Assembly: GCF_907164555.1 (NCBI RefSeq)
Contig: NZ_CAJQZC010000009.1
Coordinates: 1 to 64,000 of the forward strand
Origin: Paraburkholderia saeva
GTDB taxonomy: Bacteria > Pseudomonadota > Gammaproteobacteria > Burkholderiales > Burkholderiaceae
Reading direction: 5' to 3'
Length of the DNA stretch: 64,000 nucleotides
Made by a program: the position numbers and the translations under genes. A model generated the notes under the pieces. The model worked only from the letters and a program-made list of their open reading frames with translations, was not told where the DNA came from and ran no database searches. Shown here in pieces: positions 34,587 to 43,786 of this stretch (position 1 is the stretch's first letter; every line of letters begins with the position of its first letter).

Positions 34587-34641
34587 CGCCCCTGTGCGGG
34601 GCGGCACCTACTTTTCTTTGTCCTTGCCAAAGAAAAGTAGG
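34587..34641. repeat. Dispersed double-hairpin repeat
   Basis: Hairpin 1: CGCCCC (34587-34592) with GGGGCG (34598-34603). Hairpin 2: CCTACTTTTCTTTG (34607-34620) with its exact complement at 34628-34641, loop TCCTTGC. The whole 34523-34956 stretch has no gene. I recognise the CTACTTTTCTTTG hairpin and its upstream flank as a frequent intergenic repeat of Paraburkholderia genomes (from memory, not searched). Confidence 0.75.
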
Positions 34642-34903
34642 CAAAAGAAAGGCGCTTCGATAACTCATCTTTTCCCGGTGCGTCATCGCCGGGGAATGGC
34701 CAACCATGAAGTGTCACCCTCGCACTTCACCCCGCGTTGGTCCGCGCACGATCTGATCTCTCGCACAGTTTTTGCCCGTGGCACAGCAGTCATTCATCCG
34801 GCTTCGCACTTCGTGCGCGCCCGTGAGGTTTCGGTGTTTCTTTTGCCTGGTCTGGATTGCTAAGTACCCTGGGTGTACAGATCGTGCCGCCTCGCCACCA
34901 TGA
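34642..34903. other. Intergenic remainder, no gene seen
   Basis: Continues the repeat-associated, relatively T-rich flank between the Ser-rich gene and ggt. No reading frame with a family match or RNA gene was found; a short AAGAAAGGCGCTTCGATAAC segment directly after the hairpin may belong to the repeat. Confidence 0.4.
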
Positions 34904-34935
34904 AAAACGGGCATCGAATTTTCGATGCCCGTTTT
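34904..34935 (-). terminator. Rho-independent terminator of ggt
   Basis: Arms AAAACGGGCATCGAA (34904-34918) and TTCGATGCCCGTTTT (34921-34935) are fully complementary. Read on the minus strand it ends in TTTT and lies 22 bp after the ggt stop. Confidence 0.85.
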
Positions 34936-34956
34936 CACTTCCTTCCCACAAATCTG

Positions 34957-36690
34957 TTACTGGATCACCCGCGAGATCCCGCGCCCGCGCGGATCGGATA
35001 CCGCCTCCGGTGTATCCCCATTGATCTTGATCGCCTGGATGTCGCCGCTGAAATCCTGCCCCTTCAGCACGTATCCCTTCGCCTCGATCTCCTTCGCGAG
35101 ATCACCCTCAATCGGCTTGTACGGCTCCCAGAAAATCGTGTTCGGCGGCAACAGCTGATGGTGGAAGCGCATCGCGCCCACGGCGTCCGGCAACGGCATG
35201 TTGAAGTCGTACACGTTGTTGATCACCTGGAAAATCGACGTGAAAATGCGCGAGCCACCCGGCGTGCCAATCACCAGCGATACCTTGCCATCCTTCGTCA
35301 GGATCGTCGGTGACATCGACGACAACGGTCGCTTCTTCGGCTCAATCGAATTCGCGTCGCTCCCCACCACGCCAAACATGTTCGGCACGCCAGGCTTCGA
35401 AGCAAAATCGTCCATCTCGTCGTTCAGCACGATTCCGGTACCTTCCGCCACCACGCCCGAGCCAAAGTAACCATTGATGGTGTACGTGTTCGACACGGCA
35501 TTGCCCCACTTGTCGACCACCGAGAAATGCGTCGTCTCCGCCTTCTCCGGCATCGACGTGCCAAGCCCCGGCTGCACGCTCTTCGTGTCAGACGGCGTCG
35601 TCGGATTCACCTCGGAAGCGCGCTTCGCAATGTACGCGTCATCGGTCAACTGCTCGATCGGCACCTTGTAGAAGTCAGGGTCGCCCAGGTATTGCGCACG
35701 ATCCGCAAATACACGCTTCTCGATCTCGGCAATCAGATGTACGTATTGCGCTGAATTTAACGTCACGCCCTTGAAGTCGGACGCGAGATCCGCCTTCATC
35801 TTCAACAGCTGCACGAGGCCAATGCCGCCCGAACTCGGCGGCGGTGCTGTGATCACGTGATAGCCGTTCCAGTCGGCTTCGATCGGCTTGCGCCACACGG
35901 CACGGTAATCCTGCAGATCACGCTTCGTGATCGCGCCATGGCCGCGCATCGATGCCGCAATCAGGTCCGCCGTCTTGCCGTTGTAGAAGTCCTTGGGGCC
36001 ATCATGCGCAATCCGCGTCAGCACTGCGGCGAGATCAGGCTGCTTGAAGTTGACGCCCTGCTTCAGGTTGCCAAAATATGTATCGAAGTTCGTCTTGCCG
36101 GCGAAATCCTTCGAAGCGGCTTCGCGGCGCTTGTCGAGCTGCTCGTCGACTTCGAAGCCGTCGGTAGCGTACTTGATCGCAGGGGCAAGGACCTGCTTCC
36201 ACTTGAGCCGCCCAAAGCGGTGCTGCGCTTCCCACATGCCCGCCACCGTGCCCGGCACGCCCACGGCGTAGTAGCCGAACAGGCTCTTGCCCTTGATCAC
36301 GTTACCCTGATCATCGAGGTACATGTTGCGGGTCGCCGCAAGCGGCGCACGCTCGCGATAGTCGATGAAATACGGCTTGCCGTTCACGTACAGCGACATG
36401 AACCCGCCGCCACCGATGTTGCCCGCTTCCGGATACGTCACGGCAAGCGTGAAGGCAATCGCGACGGCGGCGTCGACGGCATTGCCGCCTTCCTTGAAAA
36501 TCTGCTCCGCAGCATCGGCGCTGTACTTGTCCGCAACCGCAATCGCGGATGCACTCAGTACGGGCTGCTGCGCCCTGACGACGCCCTTCGCAACGGCTGG
36601 CGTGGTCTCGAGAAACGCGGTCGAGGTAGTCACCAGCGCGACCAGCGCAAACCCCGTTGCCGACGACTTCACAGTGTTGAACAGCTTCAT
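34957..36690 (-). CDS. ggt: Gamma-glutamyltransferase (periplasmic)
   Basis: Ntn-hydrolase that cleaves or transfers gamma-glutamyl groups, for example from glutathione. The 577-residue precursor has a signal peptide (about 1-34), a large subunit and an autoprocessing site before Thr386 in AETTHFSVVD, the new N-terminal nucleophile. Also seen are GGNAVDAAVAIAFTLAVTYPEAGNIGGGGF (residue span about 67-96) and the late PLSSMSPTI plus GTPGGSRIFTS, typical oxyanion and substrate residues. It stands alone with its own terminator. Confidence 0.95.
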   Translation of the reverse strand: MKLFNTVKSSATGFALVALVTTSTAFLETTPAVAKGVVRAQQPVLSASAIAVADKYSADAAEQIFKEGGNAVDAAVAIAFTLAVTYPEAGNIGGGGFMSLYVNGKPYFIDYRERAPLAATRNMYLDDQGNVIKGKSLFGYYAVGVPGTVAGMWEAQHRFGRLKWKQVLAPAIKYATDGFEVDEQLDKRREAASKDFAGKTNFDTYFGNLKQGVNFKQPDLAAVLTRIAHDGPKDFYNGKTADLIAASMRGHGAITKRDLQDYRAVWRKPIEADWNGYHVITAPPPSSGGIGLVQLLKMKADLASDFKGVTLNSAQYVHLIAEIEKRVFADRAQYLGDPDFYKVPIEQLTDDAYIAKRASEVNPTTPSDTKSVQPGLGTSMPEKAETTHFSVVDKWGNAVSNTYTINGYFGSGVVAEGTGIVLNDEMDDFASKPGVPNMFGVVGSDANSIEPKKRPLSSMSPTILTKDGKVSLVIGTPGGSRIFTSIFQVINNVYDFNMPLPDAVGAMRFHHQLLPPNTIFWEPYKPIEGDLAKEIEAKGYVLKGQDFSGDIQAIKINGDTPEAVSDPRGRGISRVIQ

Positions 36691-37020
36691 TGCGTGTCCC
36701 CCATATCAACTCCTCATGCAGCGATGAAAAAGTCTGTTCTGGGCTTATATCACGCGAGTCCGGGGTTTGCGAAGCGCCCCAAAGCGCATGGGCGATGGTG
36801 CGGCACGCAAAAGTCGTCTGGGGAAGGCAGATATATCAATGCGCCCGCGCAATCACGCAGGGTTCACCCCGCAAGGAACGACGTGCGATCGTGCTGGCAT
36901 CGTCGATCAAAGTGGATTGCATTCGCTGCAATTACGCCGCGAACGGGCGTTCGATGACACGATGCGAATGAGCGCGCGCAGCGCAACACCCCGCGCCGGC
37001 AGCCCGTGATGTTGCGTGCG
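36691..37020. other. Intergenic stretch upstream of ggt, no gene seen
   Basis: About 330 bp between the MFS stop and ggt start. It should contain the ggt promoter. No reading frame with a recognisable product, no strong hairpin and no RNA gene was seen. Confidence 0.5.
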
Positions 37021-38424
37021 TTACGTGCTGCCTCGCCCGCCGCGTGCGATTTCGTCGCCACTCCCGGCAGGCATTCGCGCCGTGACGGGAATCGACGCAA
37101 ACGAGAACAGACCGACGAAGAGAAACGCCGGCCAGAAATCGGTCCAGACGATCGTCGCGTGGCCCTGCAGATCGTGTGAAATCTGCAGCACGAGGCCGGC
37201 GATTGTCACGCCAAGCCCAAGCGAAATCTGCTGGATCACGCTCGCCACACTCGTCGCGCGGCCGATGTCGCGGCTCGGAATGTCGGCGTACGCGAGCGAA
37301 TTCAGGCTCGTGAACTGCAACGACGGAAACACGCCGCCCACCAGCACAACGCACCAGATCAGCCAGTGCGGCGTGCCCGGCACGAAGAGCCCGTAAATGG
37401 CGATCACAAGGCCCGAGATTGCCGCGTTGACCATCAGCACGTGGCGAAAGCCGAAGCGCGCCAGCACGCCCGATGCAAACGTCTTCATGAAGATCGAGCC
37501 GAACGCGGACGCGCACGTAATCGCGCCCGCAGCGAACGCAGTCATCCCGAGGCCTTCCTGCAACGCAAGCGGCAACAGAAACGGCACCGCGCCCAGCCCG
37601 ATCCGGAACAGCGACCCACCCACCACGCTCGCGTGAAAACTCGGAATCCGCAAGAACCGCAGGTCGAGTACGGGCAATTCGACGCGTCGCGCATAAAACC
37701 AGTAGAAGAGGAGCAGCAACGCGCCCACCACGCACATGAGGGTCGACGTGGTGCCCGACACCAGTTCGCCGCCGACGAGCGACAGGCCAAGCATCAGAAG
37801 CGACGCACCGCCGGCCGAGAGCACAAAACCTGTCCAGTCGAGGCGCCCGGGATGTTCCTCACGCACGTTCGCGATATGCCGGTTCGCCAGCCAGATACCG
37901 AAGATGCCGATCGGGATATTGATAAAGAAGATCAGCCGCCAGTGCAGATACGTCGTGATGAAGCCGCCGAGCGGCGGCCCGACCACCGGCCCGAGCAGCG
38001 CGGGCACAGTCAGATAGTTGACCGCGCGGATGAAGTCCGACTTCGGCACCGAACGGAAGATGATGATCCGCCCGACCGGCACCATCATCGCACCGCCGAT
38101 GCCCTGCACGAAGCGCGCGACGACGAACATCGGCAGTGAGGTCGAAGCGGCGCTGATCAGCGAGCCGACGATGAAAATGCCGATCGCCGTGCGAAACACC
38201 GTGCGCGAACCGAAGCGGTCGGCCACCCAGCCGCAGATTGGAATGAACACGCCGAGACCAATCACGTACGCGGTGATCGCGAGCTTGAGGGTAATGGGAT
38301 CGTGACCGAGGTCGCGCGCGAGGGCGGGAAGCGATGTCACGATGACCGTGGCATCGACGTTCTCCATGAACATCGCACACGCGACGATCAGGGGAACGAT
38401 GAACGTGCCTAGAGCAAGAGGCAT
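37021..38424 (-). CDS. MFS transporter, DHA2-like drug exporter
   Basis: A 467-residue membrane protein with about thirteen to fourteen hydrophobic segments. MENVDATVIVTSLPALARDLG near residue 20 matches the DHA2 pattern, motif A appears as GWVADRFGSRTVFRTA, and RLIFFINIPIGIFGI is the usual mid-protein stretch. Probable proton-coupled export of a toxic compound. No regulator or membrane-fusion gene is adjacent. It is not a close copy of the exporter at 14.9-16.4 kb. Confidence 0.88.
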   Translation of the reverse strand: MPLALGTFIVPLIVACAMFMENVDATVIVTSLPALARDLGHDPITLKLAITAYVIGLGVFIPICGWVADRFGSRTVFRTAIGIFIVGSLISAASTSLPMFVVARFVQGIGGAMMVPVGRIIIFRSVPKSDFIRAVNYLTVPALLGPVVGPPLGGFITTYLHWRLIFFINIPIGIFGIWLANRHIANVREEHPGRLDWTGFVLSAGGASLLMLGLSLVGGELVSGTTSTLMCVVGALLLLFYWFYARRVELPVLDLRFLRIPSFHASVVGGSLFRIGLGAVPFLLPLALQEGLGMTAFAAGAITCASAFGSIFMKTFASGVLARFGFRHVLMVNAAISGLVIAIYGLFVPGTPHWLIWCVVLVGGVFPSLQFTSLNSLAYADIPSRDIGRATSVASVIQQISLGLGVTIAGLVLQISHDLQGHATIVWTDFWPAFLFVGLFSFASIPVTARMPAGSGDEIARGGRGST

Positions 38425-38652
38425 TGGCAGGTAGACGATCGGCGTGGAAGCCGCAGACGTAAAGCCGCGATTATCGCATCGCTCGCTTGCGCAATGCTGT
38501 CAATCGCGCACCTGAACCCGGTTGCACAGGCTGACGAGCCTCGCAGAGCCCGGGTTTGCGCGTCGCTGCCGCCATGGCCATCGCCAGCAAAATGGCGCAG
38601 GCGGCAGACGCACGGCACGGAGCGCAACCATGCGCCCTGTGCCCTTCGACGA

Positions 38653-39429
38653 TCAGGACGTGGTCTGACGCGCCAGGCTGATGAACGGACGCAGTTGCGT
38701 GAGGATCTCGCTCGCTGCACGCGCAACGTCGTTCGGGAAGTCGATCTCGATCCACGGCGCGCCCGTCACGTCGGCTGTGTCGAACACATGGCTGCGCTCG
38801 AGCAGCAGGTCACGCACCGCTTCTTCATGCGGCATGTTCGCGCGGCCGCTGTCGATGTAACCCGCGACGATGTCCGCGAAGCGGCGCGCGGTTTCCTCGC
38901 GGAAGCGGAAGAAGCCGACCGATTCGCCGATCGTGTCGTATTGCAGGCCAACGGCCAGCTGCTTGCGCAGCTCGACCGGCACGCCGCCTTGCAGACACAG
39001 CTTGACGGGCTCGTCGCCCGTTTCGAAGTCGCGGTCGATCAGCAGACGGTTGACGGTTTCGCCCGCCACCAGCGCGCTCAGGATGCGCTCGTCGTACAGC
39101 ACGTCGGCATCCATCACGAGGACGTCGCCGCCGCGCGTGATCGCATCGGCGACGGTATGCACGGTCAGCACGCTGCCGAGGTCGAAGCGCGGATTCAGCA
39201 CGATCTCGACCTTATGCGGCCAGTTGATGCGCTTCAACTCTGCCTCGACGAGTTCCGGCTGGAAGCCGAGCGCGAGCACAACATCATGAACGCCGGCGGC
39301 GTCGAGCATCTGCAGATGACGCTCGAGTAGCGTTACGCCGTCGAATTGCAACAGGCACTTCGGAAACTGATCGCCAGCAGGTTGCTGGAGACGCAGGCCA
39401 AGACCTGCAGCAAGGATGATCGCGCGCAT
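38653..39429 (-). CDS. Nucleotidyltransferase (phosphocholine cytidylyltransferase-like)
   Basis: A 258-residue GT-A-fold nucleotidyltransferase. The N-terminal MRAIILAAGLGLRL is the nucleotide-binding motif (a GxG-x-R variant), FPKCLLQFDG supplies the conserved Pro-Lys, and LVMDADVLYDE the metal-binding acidic motif. It resembles LicC-type enzymes that make CDP-choline or CDP-inositol-like donors. It is the last of four same-strand genes with a CDP-alcohol phosphotransferase, which would use such a donor. The sugar or alcohol activated is unknown. Confidence 0.8.
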   Translation of the reverse strand: MRAIILAAGLGLRLQQPAGDQFPKCLLQFDGVTLLERHLQMLDAAGVHDVVLALGFQPELVEAELKRINWPHKVEIVLNPRFDLGSVLTVHTVADAITRGGDVLVMDADVLYDERILSALVAGETVNRLLIDRDFETGDEPVKLCLQGGVPVELRKQLAVGLQYDTIGESVGFFRFREETARRFADIVAGYIDSGRANMPHEEAVRDLLLERSHVFDTADVTGAPWIEIDFPNDVARAASEILTQLRPFISLARQTTS

Positions 39430-39452
39430 GGGCGGCCCTTTCTAAAAGACGG

Positions 39453-40457
39453 TTAGTCGGCGACAGGCACGCGCGTCGCACGACGGCGTTGCCATTTTCG
39501 TTCGCTGAAATGCAGATACAACAGGCCCGGCAAACCGAGCAGGAGTTCGCGTGCGCGTTTGGTGAGCGAGAGCGCCAGCGCCGCATCGGGCGGCAGACCG
39601 ACGAGCGGCGCGAGCAGGAGGTAGCCGCCCTCCTGCACACCGAGCGAGCCGGGAATCGCAAACGCCGCACCACGGATCGCCTGACCAATACTCTCAAGAA
39701 GCATTGCATCGACCCAGTCGACCGGATGGCCAAGGAAGCGCAACGCGAGCCACACTTCGACCGTGCCCACCAGCCAGCCGACGAAGCTCAGCACAAAGCT
39801 CGCAGCCGCACGCCCGCGCTCCTGATAAAGCGAATGGACGGCGGCATCGATCGAATCGGCGCTGTCGGTGAGCGCCGACCAGTCGCGCTTGCCGAACACC
39901 TTCGATACGGTGCGCAGAAGACGGCCGAACAGCCCACGCCGTTGCGCGAAATAGAACATCACGACCATGCCGCCGAGCACGCCCGTGCCGATGAACGTCG
40001 CGGTGCGCAGTTCGCGCAGCGGACCGTGCGTGGCATACGCACTGAACATCAGGAGGCCGACGACCGCGAAGACGATCTGCGCGAGTGCCTGCAACGTCGT
40101 GCTCACGGTGACGGCCGCCGCGGCATCGCGCATGCGCATGCCGCGTTGCGAGAGCTGGCGCACCATCACGACGGGGCCGCCGATCTGGCCAGCCGGCAAC
40201 AGGCTGTTCACCGATTCGCCGATCCAGCGCGCAAACACGGCGTCGCGATGCGTCACGAGATCCTGACGCGGCTTGAAGAGGACGGAGATGGCGCCGGCGT
40301 CGAGCACGAGCGGCAATACATGGAACGCAGCAACGAGCGCGAGACCCCAGCCCGCCGCGAGCAGCGTCGAGGCGACCGAGCCGAAGCCCTGCCATGCGAG
40401 CAACGCGACGAACAGCGCAGTGCCGATCGTCAGCAGGATCATGGCAGCGCGCGTCAC
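39453..40457 (-). CDS. Lysylphosphatidylglycerol synthase TM-domain (flippase-like) protein
   Basis: A 334-residue polytopic membrane protein of the LPG-synthase-TM/YbhN/HpnL group: about eight hydrophobic segments, with LLPAGQIGGPVVMVRQLSQRGM and ALPGSLGVQEGGYLLL-like conserved loops. Members without the catalytic domain are thought to flip or transport lipids. The GTG at 40457 overlaps the preceding stop as GTGA and has GGAG upstream; a much longer open frame exists but would lie inside the oxygenase gene. It is the third gene of a lipid-head-group-like operon. Confidence 0.82.
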   Translation of the reverse strand: MTRAAMILLTIGTALFVALLAWQGFGSVASTLLAAGWGLALVAAFHVLPLVLDAGAISVLFKPRQDLVTHRDAVFARWIGESVNSLLPAGQIGGPVVMVRQLSQRGMRMRDAAAAVTVSTTLQALAQIVFAVVGLLMFSAYATHGPLRELRTATFIGTGVLGGMVVMFYFAQRRGLFGRLLRTVSKVFGKRDWSALTDSADSIDAAVHSLYQERGRAAASFVLSFVGWLVGTVEVWLALRFLGHPVDWVDAMLLESIGQAIRGAAFAIPGSLGVQEGGYLLLAPLVGLPPDAALALSLTKRARELLLGLPGLLYLHFSERKWQRRRATRVPVAD

Positions 40458-41275
40458 GCGGCGTCTCCGTTCTTCTTCATCAGTTGCCTGAAGACCTGAC
40501 GGAAACCGAAGTACGCGATCGCGTCCTTCATGTTCGAAATGACGCGCTTCCACGGCCGCATGTTCGGATCGGTGACGTATTCGAACGTCAGCGAGACGCG
40601 CATTTCGTTTTCGCCCATCGGCGAGATGCGGTGACGCAGCTTGTCGCCGTCGAAGAACACGAGGCCGCCCGGCGGGATCTGCACGGAACCGGGTTCGTCT
40701 GGTTTGCTGTCGTCGCGGGTGTGCAGTTCGTAGTCGAGACGGCACGTCGATTCGTCGATCACCCCGAGCAGCAGCGTGTAACGACGGCCGTCGTAGTACG
40801 ACGTGTCGTAATGCCAGCCGATATGGTCGCCGGAGCGCGTGTAGTAATAGAGCGCGTACGCGTGCGGATCGTCGGCGGGCGACACCATCAGCTTGTCGCC
40901 GGACAGCTGCTCGAGCCAGCCGATCAGTTCCTCCGACCGGTACAGCTCGGCGATGAACGGCGCAAGGCGATCGATCGTATGGCGGCTCACGCTGCCACCC
41001 TGCTTGTGACCCGGCAGATAGTTGCGGTTGACCTCACCGAGCAGCCCGCGGGCGCTCGCGACGAGTTGCGCCGTCACTTCCGGCGCGAGGAAATCGTCGA
41101 GATACAGAAACGCGCCCTGATCGGCGAAGTCCTTGCGCAGGCGCGCGTTGTCGAAACCGTGCGTACGGTTCGCGACGGCGTGATCGGCGTCAGGGATCGC
41201 GCGCTGCGCGCCCTTCGCCTGTGTATCGTCCAACGTGACGGAATCCATCACGTCGTTTCCAGCATTCGAATTCAT
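40454..41275 (-). CDS. 2-oxoglutarate/Fe(II)-dependent oxygenase
   Basis: A 273-residue jelly-roll oxygenase of the prolyl-4-hydroxylase-like type. The iron triad is seen as HYD in IGWHYDTSYYDGRRYT and the distal His in KLRHRISPMGENEMRVS, where the Arg of EMRVS likely binds 2-oxoglutarate. It has no signal peptide. It lies three bases after the CDP-alcohol phosphotransferase and overlaps the next gene, so it probably hydroxylates a lipid, its alcohol head group or a related metabolite. Such an enzyme in this setting is unusual. Confidence 0.85.
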   Translation of the reverse strand: MNSNAGNDVMDSVTLDDTQAKGAQRAIPDADHAVANRTHGFDNARLRKDFADQGAFLYLDDFLAPEVTAQLVASARGLLGEVNRNYLPGHKQGGSVSRHTIDRLAPFIAELYRSEELIGWLEQLSGDKLMVSPADDPHAYALYYYTRSGDHIGWHYDTSYYDGRRYTLLLGVIDESTCRLDYELHTRDDSKPDEPGSVQIPPGGLVFFDGDKLRHRISPMGENEMRVSLTFEYVTDPNMRPWKRVISNMKDAIAYFGFRQVFRQLMKKNGDAA

Positions 41276-41278
41276 CTG

Positions 41279-41959
41279 CTAACCCATAACCCGGCCGGTT
41301 TGCGCTGCGGGCTCTACCCGGCGCGACACGCGGCGGTAATCAATCATCACCCACACGGCAAAGAGCGGCGCACCGATCGATGCGGCGATGATGAACAACG
41401 ATATGCCGGACGTCAGCGTGACGAGCGGCAACAGATACAGCACATCTTCGGTCTCGAAGCCGCCAGCGGACGCCTGCTTCGTGCCGGCCTTGCCCGCCAT
41501 TTCCTCGATCCGCATGCGCAGGAAGAAAATCACGGCCACCGACACACCCGCAATGCCGCCCAGCCACGCCGGCGGAACGATCAGGCCGTGGCCGTGGCCC
41601 CCGGCCGCGTTCATGCCGATGCCCATGCCGAGGAACAGCATGACCGTCACGAGCGCGTCGCTCGCGAGGTCGTAAAAATGACCGATCCGGCTCGTCTTGC
41701 CGCTGATGCGGGCAAGTTCGCCGTCGGTGTGATCGACGAAATTCGACAGCACGATCAGAAACGCACCCACGTTCGATGCGGCAAATCCCCCACGAGCGAG
41801 GCACAGTGCGCCTGCAACGCCAATCAGGAGGCGCAGCGTGGTGAGATGATTGGGGGTGACGCGGGTATCGATGAGAGGCGTGACAAGCCGGCGTGCGAGC
41901 CGCGCGTCCCATGTGCGAGGCGCGGGAACGTTCGGGCGGATGGGGGGTCGTCGATTCAT
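41279..41959 (-). CDS. CDP-alcohol phosphatidyltransferase family enzyme
   Basis: A 226-residue inner-membrane enzyme with the complete CDP-OH-P motif: DHTDGELAR, eight residues, then G-x3-D-x3-D (GHFYDLASD). About six hydrophobic segments follow the family pattern. These enzymes swap CMP on a CDP-activated molecule for an alcohol, making phospholipids or soluble phosphodiesters. The N-terminus is Pro/Arg-rich. It is the first gene of the four-gene unit; the nucleotidyltransferase at the other end may supply its donor. Confidence 0.9.
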   Translation of the reverse strand: MNRRPPIRPNVPAPRTWDARLARRLVTPLIDTRVTPNHLTTLRLLIGVAGALCLARGGFAASNVGAFLIVLSNFVDHTDGELARISGKTSRIGHFYDLASDALVTVMLFLGMGIGMNAAGGHGHGLIVPPAWLGGIAGVSVAVIFFLRMRIEEMAGKAGTKQASAGGFETEDVLYLLPLVTLTSGISLFIIAASIGAPLFAVWVMIDYRRVSRRVEPAAQTGRVMG

Positions 41960-42170
41960 AACCCGGAAATATATACGGGATCAGAATTCCTTGCTCTCTA
42001 CGTCACTGTTTCGTTGCGCAAAATCGTCGATTCGGCGTAGTCCTGGGAGCGCGTTTTCGAGATTCCTGGTAGAGTGCGGTACCTGTTGCGCCACCATGGT
42101 TCTCATGGCCGTTGCGCAACCTCCGCCGCGAATCTCGCCGGCGGATTGCGAACGCACCATCCGGATACTC

Positions 42171-42611
42171 ATGAAACGTTTCATCCCCGCCTTTTTTACC
42201 GTTTTTGCCCTTTTGCTCGCTGCGGTACCTACGATTTCACACGCGTCCGACCTCGACGCGGCGCTCGCCTGCAACACCACCGCCCACAGTTTTTTCGCCG
42301 ATCTCGCTGGCCAGCAACTGATCGATCCGAAGCCCATGCGCGTCGAGAGCAACTCGATCAACGCGTTCTGGCCCTCACGCGGCGCGAAACTCACGGCGTT
42401 CGGCTTTCCTGTGTTCGCGATAGTCGGCTTTGAAAAAGACGACCCGATGTTCCGCAACGGCGACGGCGAGCCGCTCGCAAAGTCAGCGTACGGCGTCGTC
42501 GTGTTCGGCAGCGACACGAAAGTGCAGGCGGTCGTCGACGGCCTGGGCGGCACGGCGATCGTGCACCACGCCGGGCCGCATCTGACTGCCATTTTCTGCA
42601 AGCGCAGCTAG
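42171..42611 (+). CDS. Hypothetical secreted protein, 146 aa
   Basis: I do not recognise a family. Residues 1-25 form a signal peptide ending in SHA-S. The mature part is about 120 residues with one Cys near its start (LACNTTAHSFF) and one at the end (IFCKRS), which could form a disulfide in the periplasm. The ATG at 42171 starts directly on the signal peptide; an in-frame upstream Met at 41850 would add over 100 unlikely residues. It is divergent from the phosphotransferase gene. Confidence 0.65.
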   Translation: MKRFIPAFFTVFALLLAAVPTISHASDLDAALACNTTAHSFFADLAGQQLIDPKPMRVESNSINAFWPSRGAKLTAFGFPVFAIVGFEKDDPMFRNGDGEPLAKSAYGVVVFGSDTKVQAVVDGLGGTAIVHHAGPHLTAIFCKRS

Positions 42612-42639
42612 AACGCGCCGCGCCCGCGCCAGGCTGCAT

Positions 42640-43164
42640 TCAGCCCGGCCGGCGGAAATCGTTCTCGACCCACGTTGCCGCACTCGCCTTCGTCAGCTTG
42701 AAGTTCGGTGCGACCTTGACCTGCGCGAGCTGCTCGCCGTACGGATCGAGCGCCGTGAGCAACGCGTAGGGATCGTCTTCCGAAGGCACGATGTCGAGCG
42801 TGATTTCCAGTTCGTCATCGCCGGATGCCGATGCGACGTTCACGCTCTTGTGAAGCAGCGCATGCAGCTGCTGCTCGTGGCGCCGCAATACCTCCGATGC
42901 CGTTTTCACCAGCGTGTTGAACGCCGAGGTATCGAGCGGCTTCGGGTTCTTCTTGTCGCGGCCCATCGTCCACGGGCCAACGAGCGCGGGTTCGGGCTCG
43001 CCGTCCTTGATCATCTGCACCGCCCAGCCGTCATCGTCCTCGTTCTTGATGACGCGCGCCGTCCAGCCGCCGTCGCGCCACAGACGCGGGTCCTGCTGAA
43101 CCTCGGGCACGGCGGTTTCGTCTTCGGCGGTGGGGTCGGATGAGGGAAGCGAATTTTCGGGCAT
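42640..43164 (-). CDS. Hypothetical acidic cytoplasmic protein, 174 aa
   Basis: No family recognised. The N-terminal 30 residues are acidic and likely disordered. The middle shows GGWTARVIKNEDDDGWAVQM followed by LVGPWTMGRDKKNPK, and the C-terminus LTKASAATWVENDF. No signal peptide or membrane segment is seen. The ATG at 43164 is preferred; in-frame Met codons lie further upstream. It is convergent with the preceding secreted protein gene and divergent from the porin. Confidence 0.65.
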   Translation of the reverse strand: MPENSLPSSDPTAEDETAVPEVQQDPRLWRDGGWTARVIKNEDDDGWAVQMIKDGEPEPALVGPWTMGRDKKNPKPLDTSAFNTLVKTASEVLRRHEQQLHALLHKSVNVASASGDDELEITLDIVPSEDDPYALLTALDPYGEQLAQVKVAPNFKLTKASAATWVENDFRRPG

Positions 43165-43786
43165 GACAGTTTTACTCACGTTCGGGGACATTCCAGCAGA
43201 CAAGCGCCGGATTTTACCCGCATCGCGGCCCGCGAAGTCCTCACCCGGCCAGACGGACAAGACGTCCGCGAAATACCCGGCGTGGCGGAACAGTGAATTG
43301 CGTATATCGCATTAATTAATTTATATTACTGGCGATTTTAAAATTAACGCGACCTTGAAATCTCGTTAAAAGCAGGAAGACAAATCCCGCGCACAGAAGA
43401 ACTGCCAGTTAGAAAACGCTGTCGCCCGATGGCGAATCATCAGGATGCGCAACAATATATTGCAAGAAAAATATCTGAACTTTCTTGTCGGATTAATAAT
43501 GCACCCGTAGACAGTGCCGGCCGCACATCCCGGTCCGTGGCGGCTCCGCAACGAATAATCACCTGAAATACGGCGCATTTTTATATTCCATCGCAAAAAT
43601 CCTTTTGTATATCGGTAGTTACGGCGATTTATTTCGTCATTACCATTTTCGAAAATCATTATTGCGTCGATCGGGACAAAAATCTGTCAACAGACGAATA
43701 CACTTCGCTGCGAATCGCCAACAGACCGGCTCTATCAGCATGGAACTGGACGCGATTCCCCATGCACTGTCCCGGAGTTAAAAAGC
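43165..43786. other. AT-rich intergenic region upstream of the porin
   Basis: About 620 bp, clearly richer in A and T than the rest of the window (for example TTAATTAATTTA near 43313 and several T/A runs). It must hold the promoters of the porin and of the divergent hypothetical gene. A 97-codon minus-strand frame at 43366-43659 is open but has low-quality composition and no ribosome site, so it is not called. A regulatory RNA is possible but not shown. Confidence 0.55.

Noticed and set aside
34587..34641. Reading the long hairpin as a terminator of the Ser-rich gene
   Set aside because: No T run follows, and the element looks like a dispersed repeat; it could still slow transcription.
40458..40745. 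Longer start for the flippase-like gene
   Set aside because: The added residues are Arg-rich and lie within the oxygenase gene; the GTG at 40457 has a ribosome site and an overlap.
43366..43659. 97-codon minus-strand reading frame upstream of the porin
   Set aside because: Low-complexity, AT-driven composition, no ribosome site and no recognisable family; likely chance.
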